This document shows, piece by piece, positions 16,083-24,999 of a stretch of 64,000 nucleotides of DNA. The stretch is taken from assembly GCF_018138715.1 (NCBI RefSeq), contig NZ_JAGSHX010000006.1:9362001-9426000 (forward strand), given 5' to 3'. The notes beneath the pieces are model-generated. The model was not told where the DNA came from. It did no database searches and worked only from the letters and a program-made list of their open reading frames with translations. Source of the stretch: Streptomyces asiaticus. Lineage in GTDB: Bacteria; Actinomycetota; Actinomycetes; Streptomycetales; Streptomycetaceae. Position numbers and translations under genes: made by a program. Within the stretch, counting starts at the first letter, position 1. Each line of letters starts with the position of its first letter.

Positions 16083-16484
16083 TCAGGCGGCCGGGCCGGA
16101 GCCGCTGAGCAGGCTCCGCACGCCGGTGGCCGAGAGGGTGACCGCCTCCGGGGCGCCCGCGTCGATGGTCAGCGACAGCTCCTCGGAGGGCCATCCCTGG
16201 GCCAGCGCGCCCAGCGGCACCAGGTGGTACCGCTCGATCTGGGGCAGGGCCTGGTGCATCCGGGCCGGAGTGGTGAAGACCGGTACCAGCTGCGCGCCGT
16301 CCTCCTGCTGGAACACGGGCAGGGTCACGGCCTGCGGGTCCGTCTCCTCTCCGGTCTCGGCGGAGGGGAGGAGGACCTCACTGTTGGCAAGGGTGTTCAG
16401 CGCCGACTCGTCCGCCCGGTCGGCCGCCAGCTCGCCTAGGGCCTGCTGGGTGGCGGAGACGTTTTCATCGGAAGGGCTGGTCAT
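16083..16484 (-). CDS. SseB-domain protein
   Basis: A 133-aa cytoplasmic protein resembling the SseB N-terminal domain: VLLPSAETGEE, then TLPVFQQEDGAQLVPVFTTPARMHQ and YHLVPLGALAQGWP. The domain is common in actinobacterial accessory proteins of unknown role, and no enzymatic motif is visible. The ATG at 16484 follows GGACGGA at short spacing; an ATG four codons earlier has no ribosome-binding site. About 150 bases separate it from the glycerol kinase gene. Confidence 0.75.
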   Translation of the reverse strand: MTSPSDENVSATQQALGELAADRADESALNTLANSEVLLPSAETGEETDPQAVTLPVFQQEDGAQLVPVFTTPARMHQALPQIERYHLVPLGALAQGWPSEELSLTIDAGAPEAVTLSATGVRSLLSGSGPAA

Positions 16485-16644
16485 GATTCCGTCCATGGAT
16501 CGGGTTTTGGGTCTTCATGGGTTTCTGGGTCCCAGAGCGGCTCGAGTGAACAGCCGCGGCTGGCTCGAATACCCCGCCTCAGGGAACTCACACATCCCGT
16601 TCCGCCTCGATTCCCGCGCAGGCCGTGGAGGAATATGCCCCGGG

Positions 16645-18150
16645 CTATGACCTGGCCCAGCCCAGCGACCTCTCGACCGCCCGCCGCCAGCTCTCGTACT
16701 CCGCCTCCCGCCGCGCCGGGTCCATCGTGGGCATCCACTGGGCCGCGCGGTGCCAGTTGCGGCGCAACCCCTCCAGATCCGGCCAGTAGCCGGAGGCGAG
16801 CCCGGCGGCGTAGGCGGCGCCGAGGGAGACGGTCTCGGAGACCATGGGGCGCACCACGGGCATGTCCAGGACGTCGGCCAGGAACTGCATCAGCAGATTG
16901 TTCGAGGTCATCCCGCCGTCCACCTTCAGCTGGCGCAGCGGCCGGGGCGAGTCGGCGTTGACGGCGTCGACCACCTCCCGGGTCTGCCATCCGGTGGCCT
17001 CCAGGACGGCCCGGGCCAGATGCCCCTTGGTGATGTACGAGGTGAGCCCGACGATCACCCCGCGCGCGTCGCTGCGCCAGTGCGGGGCGAAAAGACCGGA
17101 GAAGGCGGGGACGATGTAGCAGCCGCCGTTGTCCTCGACGCCGCGGGCGAGGGTCTCGATCTCCGGGGCGCTGTGGATCAGCCCCAGACGGTCGCGGAAC
17201 CACTGCACCAGCGAGCCGGTGACGGCGATCGGGCCCTCCAGGGCGTAGACCGGCGGCTCACCGCCGACCTTGTAGCCCACCGTGGTCAGCAGTCCGTGCC
17301 GGGACCGTACGAGCTCGGTGCCGGTGTTGACCAGGAGGAAGCTGCCGGTGCCGTAGGTGCACTTCGCCTCGCCGGGGGCGAAGCACGTCTGCCCGAACAG
17401 CGCCGCCTGCTGATCGCCGAGGGCCGCGCAGATCGGGACGTCCGGCAGCAGGGCGCGGGCCATGCCGTAGCACTCGGCGGAGGCGCGGATCTCCGGCAGC
17501 ATCGCCCGGGGCACATCGAAATAGGCCAGCAGTTCATCATCCCAGGCCAGGCTGCGGATGTTCATCAGCATGGTGCGGCTGGCGTTGGTGGCGTCGGTCA
17601 GATGCAGTCCGCCGTCGGGCCCTCCGGTGAGGTTCCAGATCAGCCAGCTCTCCATCGTGCCGAACAGCACTTCGCCGCGCTCCGCGCGCTCGTGCAAGCC
17701 GTCGACATGGTCGAACAGCCAGCGCAGCCGGGGCGCGGAGAAGTAGGTCGTGGGCGAAAGACCGCAGCGTTCCAGGAAGAAGTCGTCACCGGTGGTGCGC
17801 CGCAGCTCCTCGACATAGCCGCTGGTACGGGTGTCCTGCCAGGTGATGGCGTGGCCCACCGGAACGCCGGTGCGGCGGTCCCAGACCACCGTGGTCTCGC
17901 GCTGATTGGCGATGCCGATCGCCGCGATCTGCTCGGGCCGGATCCCCGCGCCCTCCAGGGCCCGGGGGACGACGACACGGCGCAGATGGGACCAGATCTC
18001 GGTGGGGTCGTGCTCGGCCCAGCCGGGCCTGGCGAAGTACTGCTGATGTTCTCGCTGGCCGACCGAGACCAGCCGTCCCTGGTGGTCGAAGAGGATGCAC
18101 CGGGTGGACATGGTGCCCTGGTCGATGGACATCACATAGCGTTCAACCAT
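16645..18150 (-). CDS. glpK: Glycerol kinase
   Basis: A 501-aa FGGY kinase that phosphorylates glycerol to sn-glycerol 3-phosphate. The N-terminal phosphate loop [15 protein letters not shown], the substrate segment [11 protein letters not shown] and [11 protein letters not shown] are all present. So are the ATP-binding [12 protein letters not shown] and the C-terminal [14 protein letters not shown] with [11 protein letters not shown]. Length is normal for the family. It follows the gylR-type regulator on the same strand after 43 bases, matching the Streptomyces gyl operon order, except that the glycerol facilitator and glycerol-3-phosphate dehydrogenase genes are not next to it. Confidence 0.95.
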   Translation of the reverse strand: MVERYVMSIDQGTMSTRCILFDHQGRLVSVGQREHQQYFARPGWAEHDPTEIWSHLRRVVVPRALEGAGIRPEQIAAIGIANQRETTVVWDRRTGVPVGHAITWQDTRTSGYVEELRRTTGDDFFLERCGLSPTTYFSAPRLRWLFDHVDGLHERAERGEVLFGTMESWLIWNLTGGPDGGLHLTDATNASRTMLMNIRSLAWDDELLAYFDVPRAMLPEIRASAECYGMARALLPDVPICAALGDQQAALFGQTCFAPGEAKCTYGTGSFLLVNTGTELVRSRHGLLTTVGYKVGGEPPVYALEGPIAVTGSLVQWFRDRLGLIHSAPEIETLARGVEDNGGCYIVPAFSGLFAPHWRSDARGVIVGLTSYITKGHLARAVLEATGWQTREVVDAVNADSPRPLRQLKVDGGMTSNNLLMQFLADVLDMPVVRPMVSETVSLGAAYAAGLASGYWPDLEGLRRNWHRAAQWMPTMDPARREAEYESWRRAVERSLGWARS

Positions 18151-18193
18151 GGCCTGGCCTGCCTTCGGGCGGGTTGGAGCAGGGCATGGGGCA

Positions 18194-18961
18194 TCACCAG
18201 CGGGTCGCGCCGAGATCGCGGGAGATCGCCCGGGCGGCGTCGCGCGTCAGCCCGACCAGCGAGCCATGCGGCCGTCCCTTGCTGTCGCAGAGGCGGTCCA
18301 CGGCGCCGGAGATGCCGACGGCGCCCACCACCAGGCCGCCCTGTCCGCGGATCGGCGCCGCGACGTCCGCCTCGCCCATCATCATTTCCTGTGCCGCGAA
18401 CGCCCACCCGGTGTCGCGGATCTCGGCCAGCGCCCGGCTCAGCTGCTGGGGGGAGCCGAGCGTGTGCCGGGTGTAGCTCTCCAGTGCGGTTTCCATGAGC
18501 GGCTCCAGGGGAGTCGCCCCGTACGCCAGCAGGATCTTGCCCAGCGAGCTGGCGTGCAGGGGCAGCAGCGAGCCCACGTCCAGGGTCTGGAAGGTGTCAT
18601 CGGGCCGGAAGACGTGGTGGACGATGAGGACCTTGCCCTCCAGGGGCACTCCGAGGCGGACCGCCTCACCGCTGCGCGCGGCCAGGGCGTCGGTCCAGTT
18701 GATGGAGCGGGACCGCAGCTCGTTGATGTCGAGATAGCTGGTCCCCAGGTGCAGCAGCGCCGCGCCGAGCTGGTACTTCCCCGTCGCCTTGTCCTGTTCG
18801 ACGAAGTCGACGCTCTGCAAGGTGCGCAGGATGCCGTGCGCGGTGCCTTTCGCGAGGCCGAGCGAGGCCGCCACCTCGCCCAGACTGAGCCGACCGGACC
18901 CCTGGGCGAGCAGCCGCAGAATCGCCGCCGCCCGCTCGATGGACTGCACCGGGCCGGCCAT
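18194..18961 (-). CDS. gylR: IclR-family glycerol operon regulator, GylR-like
   Basis: A 255-aa IclR regulator. The N-terminal winged helix ([20 protein letters not shown]) is followed by an effector domain with [17 protein letters not shown] and [19 protein letters not shown]. The stretch [20 protein letters not shown] closely resembles the Streptomyces GylR repressor. In that family DNA binding is relieved by glycerol 3-phosphate or glycerol. The ATG at 18961 gives [15 protein letters not shown], the normal start. The gene leads directly into glpK, so it most likely represses its own operon. Confidence 0.88.
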   Translation of the reverse strand: MAGPVQSIERAAAILRLLAQGSGRLSLGEVAASLGLAKGTAHGILRTLQSVDFVEQDKATGKYQLGAALLHLGTSYLDINELRSRSINWTDALAARSGEAVRLGVPLEGKVLIVHHVFRPDDTFQTLDVGSLLPLHASSLGKILLAYGATPLEPLMETALESYTRHTLGSPQQLSRALAEIRDTGWAFAAQEMMMGEADVAAPIRGQGGLVVGAVGISGAVDRLCDSKGRPHGSLVGLTRDAARAISRDLGATRW

Positions 18962-19018
18962 GTCGCGATCGTAGCTCTTCGGCCAGTGGCACAGCCTGTC
19001 GGCGAGGACGCCAAACGT

Positions 19019-19031
19019 TCGGCAATGCCGA
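19019..19031. promoter_or_regulatory. Candidate GylR operator
   Basis: TCGGCA-A-TGCCGA is a perfect 6+1+6 palindrome about 60 bases upstream of the gylR ATG. A further half-site, TGCCGAA, lies near 19,095. Position and symmetry fit an IclR-type operator, but the link to GylR is inference. Confidence 0.35.
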
Positions 19032-19158
19032 CCCGTATTCGTTGACCCCGACGGTTGGTGCCCATAGCGTCCGTATCGGGACAAGAAGACCAGTATGCCG
19101 AAAGGTGACCCGAAGGGTGCCCGGCAGAGAGACAAACCCGTCTTGGAGAGGAGGGGAC

Positions 19159-19785
19159 GTGGCGGAACAACTGAGCCTGCCGACGCCCGGCGTCGCCGGG
19201 CCCGGTATCACCAGGCACAGCGTGACCGGGCAGGCCGCGGGGACCGTCGATCTCACCGACGTCCGTCTCATCGGCTCCCAGGCGCCGGACCCGGACTCCC
19301 TGACGGCGTCGGGCGCCGCCCGCGGCGAAATCCCGGGCCGGCCGCCGACGGCGATGCGCGATGAGGCACAGGACCGGCCCTCGGCGGACGAGGCCGGCGA
19401 CCATGTGCTGCCCGTCCCGCACATCTGCGAGGCCGTCGCCACCGTACGGCGGCGGGCGCACGCGCTGCTGTCCGAATGGGAGCTGCCCGCCGACCGGCTC
19501 GACGAGGCGCTCATGGTGATCTCGGAGCTGGTCACCAACGCGATCCTGCACGCCCTGCCCCCGGCCGTGCTGCGGCTGAGCTGGACCGAGTGCGAGGGCG
19601 GGGCCGGCCTGCGCATCGAGGTCACCGACGGGGGCCCGATCCCCGCCGATCAGCGGGCGGACGAGGACATCGAGCCCGATGAGCACGGCCGCGGGCTCGG
19701 CATCGTCACCGCGCTGTCCTCGCGCCACGGCAGCCAAACCTGCCATGAGGGCATCACCTGGTGGGCGGACCTGCCGGCCGCCTAA
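19159..19785 (+). CDS. HATPase-domain protein, RsbW/anti-sigma kinase-like
   Basis: A 208-aa protein whose C-terminal half is a GHKL ATPase of the RsbW type: N-box ELVTNAILHA, G1 VTDGGPIPAD, and HGRGLGIVTALS as the G2 box. The first ~100 residues are low-complexity and Pro/Ala-rich. Such proteins are abundant in Streptomyces and either bind sigma factors or phosphorylate STAS antagonists; the partner is not encoded here. The GTG at 19159 is preceded by a strong GGAGAGGAGG site. The stop overlaps the convergent P450 stop by four bases. Confidence 0.85.
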   Translation: MAEQLSLPTPGVAGPGITRHSVTGQAAGTVDLTDVRLIGSQAPDPDSLTASGAARGEIPGRPPTAMRDEAQDRPSADEAGDHVLPVPHICEAVATVRRRAHALLSEWELPADRLDEALMVISELVTNAILHALPPAVLRLSWTECEGGAGLRIEVTDGGPIPADQRADEDIEPDEHGRGLGIVTALSSRHGSQTCHEGITWWADLPAA

Positions 19786-21038
19786 CCGACGGCCCGGTCC
19801 CAGGTGACCGGGAGCCGGTGGACTCCGTAGACCAGCATGTCGTGGCGGAGCGGCACCTCGTCGGGCGGCACCGCCAGACGGAGCGTGGGGAAGCGCCGCA
19901 GCAGGGCGGGGTAGGCCGTTCGCATCTCCATCCGCGCCAGATGCTGGCCCAGGCACTGGTGAACGCCGTGGCCGAAGGCGATCTGATCGCCCGGCTCGCG
20001 GGCGATGTCCAGGGTGTCCGGGGCGGCGAACCGCGCGGCGTCCCGGTTGGCCGAGGCCAGCGCCCCGACCACCGTCTCCCCGGCCCGTACCCGCGCCCCG
20101 GCGATCTCGAGGTCCTCCCGGGCCACCCGTACGATCCCGAACTGGACGATGGTCAGATACCGCAGCAGCTCCTCGACCGCGTGGTCGATCATCTCGGGCC
20201 GCTCGCGCACCCCGCGTGACTGCTCGGGGTGGCGCAGCAGCGCGTAGGTGCCCAGAGCCAGCATGTTCGCCGTCGTCTCATGGCCCGCGACGAGCAGCAG
20301 CAGCCCCACACCGGTCAGCTCCTCGTCGGTCAGCCCGGCCGCCGTGGCGCTGCCGGGGCCGCCGGGCGCGCCGTGCTCGCCGCCCACGAGACGCGAGAGC
20401 AGCGCCTCGTCCGGCCGCTGCCGCTTGGCGTCGATCAGCCCCCGCATGTACTCCCACAGCGCGTCCCGGGCCGCGTAGACCTCCTCCTCACTCCGGCCGA
20501 GCCGGAGCAGAACGGTGGCCCACCGCTGGAAGTCGGCCCGGTCCTCGTACGCCACCCCCAGCAGCTCGCAGATCACCAGCGACGGGATCGGCTGGGCGAA
20601 GGCGGTCACCAGGTCGGCCGGGGGACCGGCGCGCTCCATCGCGGCCAGGTGGTCCTCGACGATCTCCTCGATCCGCGGTCGCAGCCCCCGCAGCCCCCGG
20701 GCGGTGAACCACTTGCTCAGCAGCCGCCGGTAGCGGGTGTGCTCGGGCGGATCCATGCCGATGAACGAGCCCACCATCCGACGGTCGTCCGGGCGGACCG
20801 GGAACGCGTGCACCGGTGAGGAGGTGCGGCGGCGGTCCGAGCTGAAGCGGTCGTCCGCCAGCAGCCGCGTCACGTCCTCGTGGCGGGTGAGCAGCCAGCC
20901 CACCTTGCCGTCCGGGAAGGCCAGCCGACTGGCCCCGCCGTCCTCCCGCAGCTCCGCGTAGGCACCGGGCGGATCGAAGGGGCATTCGCGATGTCTGGGC
21001 AGCGGCGCCGGAGCCGACGCGCGTGATGTGACGGACAC
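19782..21038 (-). CDS. Cytochrome P450
   Basis: A 418-aa soluble P450 with a fully canonical core: oxygen-binding AGHETTANM, ExxR in VEELLRYLTIV, and the haem loop FGHGVHQCLGQHLARME. The overall pattern (FIGMDPPEHTRYRRLLSKWF and EPGDQIAFGHG) is that of CYP105/107-like enzymes of Streptomyces secondary or xenobiotic metabolism. A GTG start follows GAAGGGAG. No dedicated ferredoxin is adjacent, so redox partners are presumably shared. The substrate is unknown. Confidence 0.93.
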   Translation of the reverse strand: MSVTSRASAPAPLPRHRECPFDPPGAYAELREDGGASRLAFPDGKVGWLLTRHEDVTRLLADDRFSSDRRRTSSPVHAFPVRPDDRRMVGSFIGMDPPEHTRYRRLLSKWFTARGLRGLRPRIEEIVEDHLAAMERAGPPADLVTAFAQPIPSLVICELLGVAYEDRADFQRWATVLLRLGRSEEEVYAARDALWEYMRGLIDAKRQRPDEALLSRLVGGEHGAPGGPGSATAAGLTDEELTGVGLLLLVAGHETTANMLALGTYALLRHPEQSRGVRERPEMIDHAVEELLRYLTIVQFGIVRVAREDLEIAGARVRAGETVVGALASANRDAARFAAPDTLDIAREPGDQIAFGHGVHQCLGQHLARMEMRTAYPALLRRFPTLRLAVPPDEVPLRHDMLVYGVHRLPVTWDRAVG

Positions 21039-21169
21039 GGAACCGCTCCCTTCGAAGGCGACGAAGGCGAACCGAGTCCTTCCTTATGAGCGTAGCTCCG
21101 CAACGTGGGCCGGGCGACGCGAGCCTTACGGCAACGGGCCCCACCGCGGGCCACCGGAGGTTCTGGGAG

Positions 21170-22069
21170 TCACGCCGGTCGGGCTCCTCGGTCGGGGAGA
21201 AGGGCGGCCGCGTGGCGGAGCAGTGCGTTCAGGGCCGGGTTGTCGTTGTTCTTGCGCCACACGAGGTTGAGTTCCACCGGCTCCGGAGTGGTCAGGTCCA
21301 CCGATTTGAAGACGATGTGCGGGTAGCGCGGCCGGGCGGCGGTCTCCGGGACCAGGGCCACTCCCCAGCCGCCGTTCACCAGCGCCAGGATGGTGTGGAC
21401 CTGGCTCAGGTACTGGGCGAAAACCGGGGTGGCGTGGGCGGCGCGGAAGATGCTGATGAGGAGCTCGTTGAAGTAGCGCGCCTCGATGGGCGAGTACATC
21501 AGCAGCTCCTGCCCGTCGAAGTCGGCCACCTTCAGCGGCCCTTCGCCCGCCGCCAGTGGGTGTCCGGTCGGCAGGGCGGCCAGCAGCCGCTCCCGGGCCG
21601 CGGGCCGGGAGCGCAGATCGGGGCCGGTCACCGAGGGCCGCACCAGGCCCAGGTCCAGGCTCTGCTCGGTGACGGCCTCCAGCTGGTCACGGGTGACCAT
21701 CTCGCGCAGGGTGATCTCCGCGCCCGGCATGGCCGCACGGGCGATCTCCAGCAGTGTGCCGAGCACGGAGTGGGCGCTGGCCGCCGTGAAGCCGATGGCG
21801 ATGCTCCCCGCCTCGCCCGTGGCCACCTGCTGGGCGGCGAGCACGGCGTGCTCGGACTGGCGCAGGATGCGGCGGGCCTCGGTGAGGAAGGCGCGTCCCG
21901 CGGGGGTGAGCCGCACCGAGCGGTTGGTGCGCTCCAGCAACTGGACCCGCAACTCGGTCTCCAGCAGCTGGATCTGGCGGCTCAGCGGCGGCTGGGTCAT
22001 CTTCAGCCGCTCCGCGGCCCGGGTGAAATGCAGCTCCTCGGCGACCGTCACAAAGCTGGTGAGTTGCAT
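21170..22069 (-). CDS. LysR-family regulator of the sugar-acid module
   Basis: A 299-aa LysR regulator. The winged helix FVTVAEELHFTRAAERLKMTQPPLSRQ is textbook, and the effector-binding domain follows from about residue 90. The ATG at 22069 gives the usual LysR opening. However, a TTG four codons upstream (22081) has GGGAGAG at good spacing and may be the real start. It is divergent from the talarate/galactarate dehydratase gene, so it is the expected activator of that gene and probably of the gntP-gudD genes. Confidence 0.9.
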   Translation of the reverse strand: MQLTSFVTVAEELHFTRAAERLKMTQPPLSRQIQLLETELRVQLLERTNRSVRLTPAGRAFLTEARRILRQSEHAVLAAQQVATGEAGSIAIGFTAASAHSVLGTLLEIARAAMPGAEITLREMVTRDQLEAVTEQSLDLGLVRPSVTGPDLRSRPAARERLLAALPTGHPLAAGEGPLKVADFDGQELLMYSPIEARYFNELLISIFRAAHATPVFAQYLSQVHTILALVNGGWGVALVPETAARPRYPHIVFKSVDLTTPEPVELNLVWRKNNDNPALNALLRHAAALLPDRGARPA

Positions 22070-22081
22070 GAGCGTGAACAA

Positions 22082-22185
22082 CGATGCTCTCCCAGTATCA
22101 ACGCATGCCAATTTTAAGTTAGACGTAGATCGTCTGGCGACCTTAGCTTGCAAAGGAGCTCGTCGGCCGCCCGGGGGCGGTTCCG
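22082..22185. promoter_or_regulatory. Divergent LysR/dehydratase control region
   Basis: This roughly 100-base gap contains an unusually AT-rich patch, AATTTTAAGTTAGACG, near 22,110. It is the likely place for a LysR-type box acting on both genes. No convincing -10/-35 pair could be assigned. Confidence 0.35.
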
Positions 22186-23412
22186 ATGACATCCACTCGC
22201 CCCGCATACGGGCCCCACACACAGGGACAACACGTGGTGACCACATCGCATACGGCAACGCACGCCGCGCAGCAGGCAGGTGAGGCAACCCTCGACCGGG
22301 TCTCCTGGATCCGAGTGTCCTCGGTCGTCCTTCCCCTGGCCACTCCCATCAGCGACGCCAAGGTGCTCACCGGGCGCCAGAAGGCGATGACGGAAGTGGC
22401 CTTCCTCTTCGTCGAACTCGCCACCGAGGAGGGGCACGAGGGCATCGGCTTCAGCTACTCCAAGCGCGCGGGAGGGCCCGGCCAGTTCGCCCACGCCCAG
22501 GAGATCGCGCCCACCCTCCTCGGCGAGGACCCCAGCGACATCGCCAAGATCTGGACGAAACTGGTGTGGGCCGGCGCCTCCGTGGGCCGCAGCGGGCTGT
22601 CCACCCAGGCGATCGCGGCCTTCGACATCGCCCTGTGGGACCTCAAGGCCAAGCGGGCCGGGCTGCCGCTGGCCAAGTTGCTGGGCGCCCACCGCGACAC
22701 CGTCCGCTGCTACAACACCTCCGGTGGCTTTCTGCACACGCCGACCGAGCAGCTGCTGGAGAACGCGACGGCCTCCCTGGCCAGCGGAATCGGCGGTATC
22801 AAGATCAAGGTGGGCCAGCCGGACGGCAAGGAGGACCTGCGCCGGCTGACCGCCGTACGGGAGCACCTGGGCGACGACGTACCGCTCATGGTGGACGCCA
22901 ATCAGCAGTGGGACCGGCCCACCGCGCAGCGCATGGGGCGCGCCTTCGAGGAGTTCGGCCTGGTCTGGATCGAGGAGCCGCTGGACGCCTATGACGCGGC
23001 CGGCCACGCGGCCCTCGCCGCCTCGCTGGACACCTCCGTGGCCACCGGGGAGATGCTGGCCAGCGTGGCCGAACACTGGGAGCTGATACGCCACAACGCG
23101 GCGGACATCATTCAGCCCGACGCACCGCGCATCGGCGGCATCACCCAGTTCCTCAAGTTGGCCACCCTCGCCGAGCAGCACCATCTGCAACTCGCCCCGC
23201 ACTTCGCGATGGAGATCCACCTCCATCTCGCGGCCGCCTATCCGCAGGAGCCGTGGGTGGAGCACTTCGACTGGCTGGAGCCGCTGTTCAACGAGCGGCT
23301 GGAGATCCGCGACGGCCGGATGCGGGTGTCCGCACGGCCCGGTCTCGGCATCACCCTCAGCGAGCAGGCCCGCGCCTGGACGGGCGCCAAGGCGGAGTTC
23401 GGCGCCCGATAA
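22186..23412 (+). CDS. L-talarate/galactarate dehydratase-like enolase
   Basis: A 408-aa MR-subgroup enolase that would dehydrate galactarate or L-talarate to 5-keto-4-deoxyglucarate. The TalrD/GalrD signatures are strong: GIGFSYSKRAGGPGQFAH and the base motif GIKIKVGQPDGK. Metal-ligand blocks VDANQQWDRP, IEEPLDAYD and ATGEML, followed by QPDAPRIGG and the histidine segment APHFAMEIHLHLAAA, are also present. The ATG at 22186 is used; a GTG at 22234 also opens just before the conserved region. It is divergent from LysR and upstream of the GntP permease and glucarate dehydratase. Confidence 0.88.
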   Translation: MTSTRPAYGPHTQGQHVVTTSHTATHAAQQAGEATLDRVSWIRVSSVVLPLATPISDAKVLTGRQKAMTEVAFLFVELATEEGHEGIGFSYSKRAGGPGQFAHAQEIAPTLLGEDPSDIAKIWTKLVWAGASVGRSGLSTQAIAAFDIALWDLKAKRAGLPLAKLLGAHRDTVRCYNTSGGFLHTPTEQLLENATASLASGIGGIKIKVGQPDGKEDLRRLTAVREHLGDDVPLMVDANQQWDRPTAQRMGRAFEEFGLVWIEEPLDAYDAAGHAALAASLDTSVATGEMLASVAEHWELIRHNAADIIQPDAPRIGGITQFLKLATLAEQHHLQLAPHFAMEIHLHLAAAYPQEPWVEHFDWLEPLFNERLEIRDGRMRVSARPGLGITLSEQARAWTGAKAEFGAR

Positions 23413-23458
23413 GAACCGTTTCGCACCGACGCCGGTCACGGATCCATGGCCATACCCA

Positions 23459-23487
23459 TTGACCGGTGGTGTTCACCCCTCTAGCCT
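23459..23487 (+). promoter_or_regulatory. Vegetative-type promoter of gntP
   Basis: TTGACC (23459-23464) and TAGCCT (23482-23487) are separated by exactly 17 bases. This gives a leader of about 100 bases before gntP, which contains the AT-rich motif TTCATATATAGACG, a possible regulator site. A separate promoter here means gntP-gudD need not depend on the upstream gene. Confidence 0.5.
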
Positions 23488-23594
23488 CCATCTTCATATA
23501 TAGACGGAGTGCATGTACGTGGACTCCTTGGCCCGTCTGGCGGCCGTTCGAGTCTCCGGCTCAACCGGCCGCAGTTCAAAGGGGAACTGAAGAC

Positions 23595-24932
23595 ATGCCT
23601 CTAGTCGTCGTCGGAATCAGCGTGGCGATCCTGCTGTTCCTCATGACCAAGCTGAAGCTCAACGGCTTCATCGCCCTGCTCCTCGTGGCCGTCGGCGTCG
23701 CGCTGGTGCAGGGGGTCGAGATGGAGAAGATCCCCGATGTCCTCGGAGAGGGCGTCGGGGGTCAGATCGGCGACACCATGCTCGTCGTCGGTCTGGGCGC
23801 CATGGTCGGCCGGGTCATGGGCGACTGCGGCGCGGCCCAGCGCATAGCCAACACCCTCATCGACACCTTCGGGCTGCGCTGGGTCCAGGTGGCGATGGTG
23901 GTCACCGCCATGCTCATCGGCGTGACCATGTTCTACGAGGTGGCCTTCGTCATCATCGTGCCGGTGGCGTTCACCATCGTCCGGGTCACCCGCAAGAACC
24001 TGCTGTGGGTCGGGCTTCCGATGTCCATCGCCCTGTCCACCATGCACAGCTTCCTGCCGCCCCACCCCGGGCCCACCGCGGTGGCCTCGACCTTCCACGC
24101 CTCCGTCGGCCTGACCCTCTTCTACGGGCTGTTCATCGCCGTTCCGGCCGGTGCGCTGATCGCCCTGGTGTGGCCGCGCCTTCCGTTCGTCCGCCGGATG
24201 GACCCCGAGATCCCCAAGGGCCTGGTCAGCGAGCGCACCTTCACCGAGGAGGAGATGCCGGGCCTGGGCTGGTCGCTGTCGGTGGCCCTGGTCCCGGTGG
24301 TGCTGATCGCGGGTGCCGCGGTGACCGACATGGCCGTCTCCGGCGACAGCCCGGTCCTGCACTTCATCACCTTCATCGGATCGGCGCCGATCGCCCTGCT
24401 GCTGACCCTGCTGCTGGCGGTGTGGGCGTTCGGCCCGCGGATCGGCCGGAGCCTGTCCGAGGTCAGCGCCTCCTGCAACTCCGCCGCCCAGGCGATGGCG
24501 ATGATCCTGCTGGTCATCGGGGCCGGTGGCGCGTTCAAGAATGTCCTGGTCGAGGGCGGGATATCCGACTACATCAAGGACCTCACCGACGACTGGTCCA
24601 TCTCGCCGATCGTCCTCGCCTGGCTCATCGCCGTCGTCCTGCGGGTGGCGCTCGGATCCGCCACGGTCGCCGTGGTCACCGCCGCCGGTGTGGTGCAGCC
24701 GCTCCTGGAGAACAGCGGAGTCCACCCCGAGCTGATGGTCCTCGCCGTCTCCTGCGGATCGATCGCCTTCAGCCATGTGAACGACCCCGGCTTCTGGATG
24801 TTCAAGGAGTACTTCAACCTCTCCGTCATCGACGCCATCAAGGCGCGTACCACCTACACCACCGTGCTCGCGGTCCTCGGCCTCGGCGGCGTGCTGGCCG
24901 TCGAGGCCGCCCTCGAAGCACTCAATGTCTGA
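23595..24932 (+). CDS. GntP-family permease
   Basis: A 445-aa membrane protein with about 12 hydrophobic segments. The family motifs [44 protein letters not shown] and [10 protein letters not shown] are clear. GntP proteins are proton symporters for gluconate and related sugar acids. Between a galactarate-type and a glucarate-type dehydratase, the likely cargo is glucarate or galactarate; that is inference. The ATG at 23595 gives [13 protein letters not shown] and lies behind an AAAGGGGAA site. It sits in the same direction as gudD, 67 bases downstream. Confidence 0.93.
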   Translation: MPLVVVGISVAILLFLMTKLKLNGFIALLLVAVGVALVQGVEMEKIPDVLGEGVGGQIGDTMLVVGLGAMVGRVMGDCGAAQRIANTLIDTFGLRWVQVAMVVTAMLIGVTMFYEVAFVIIVPVAFTIVRVTRKNLLWVGLPMSIALSTMHSFLPPHPGPTAVASTFHASVGLTLFYGLFIAVPAGALIALVWPRLPFVRRMDPEIPKGLVSERTFTEEEMPGLGWSLSVALVPVVLIAGAAVTDMAVSGDSPVLHFITFIGSAPIALLLTLLLAVWAFGPRIGRSLSEVSASCNSAAQAMAMILLVIGAGGAFKNVLVEGGISDYIKDLTDDWSISPIVLAWLIAVVLRVALGSATVAVVTAAGVVQPLLENSGVHPELMVLAVSCGSIAFSHVNDPGFWMFKEYFNLSVIDAIKARTTYTTVLAVLGLGGVLAVEAALEALNV

Positions 24933-24972
24933 CACTCAAGGTCCGACACTCGAAGTCCGACACTCACGGTCT
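24931..24972. repeat. Three tandem 14-bp repeats between gntP and gudD
   Basis: Units GACACTCAAGGTCC, GACACTCGAAGTCC and GACACTCACGGTCT lie head to tail, starting inside the gntP stop codon and ending about 27 bases before gudD. A regulator site or replication slippage are both possible. The unit length is not a multiple of three and lies outside coding sequence except for the shared stop. Confidence 0.8.
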
Positions 24973-24999
24973 GACCGCCCCCGACCCAAGGACGCCACG

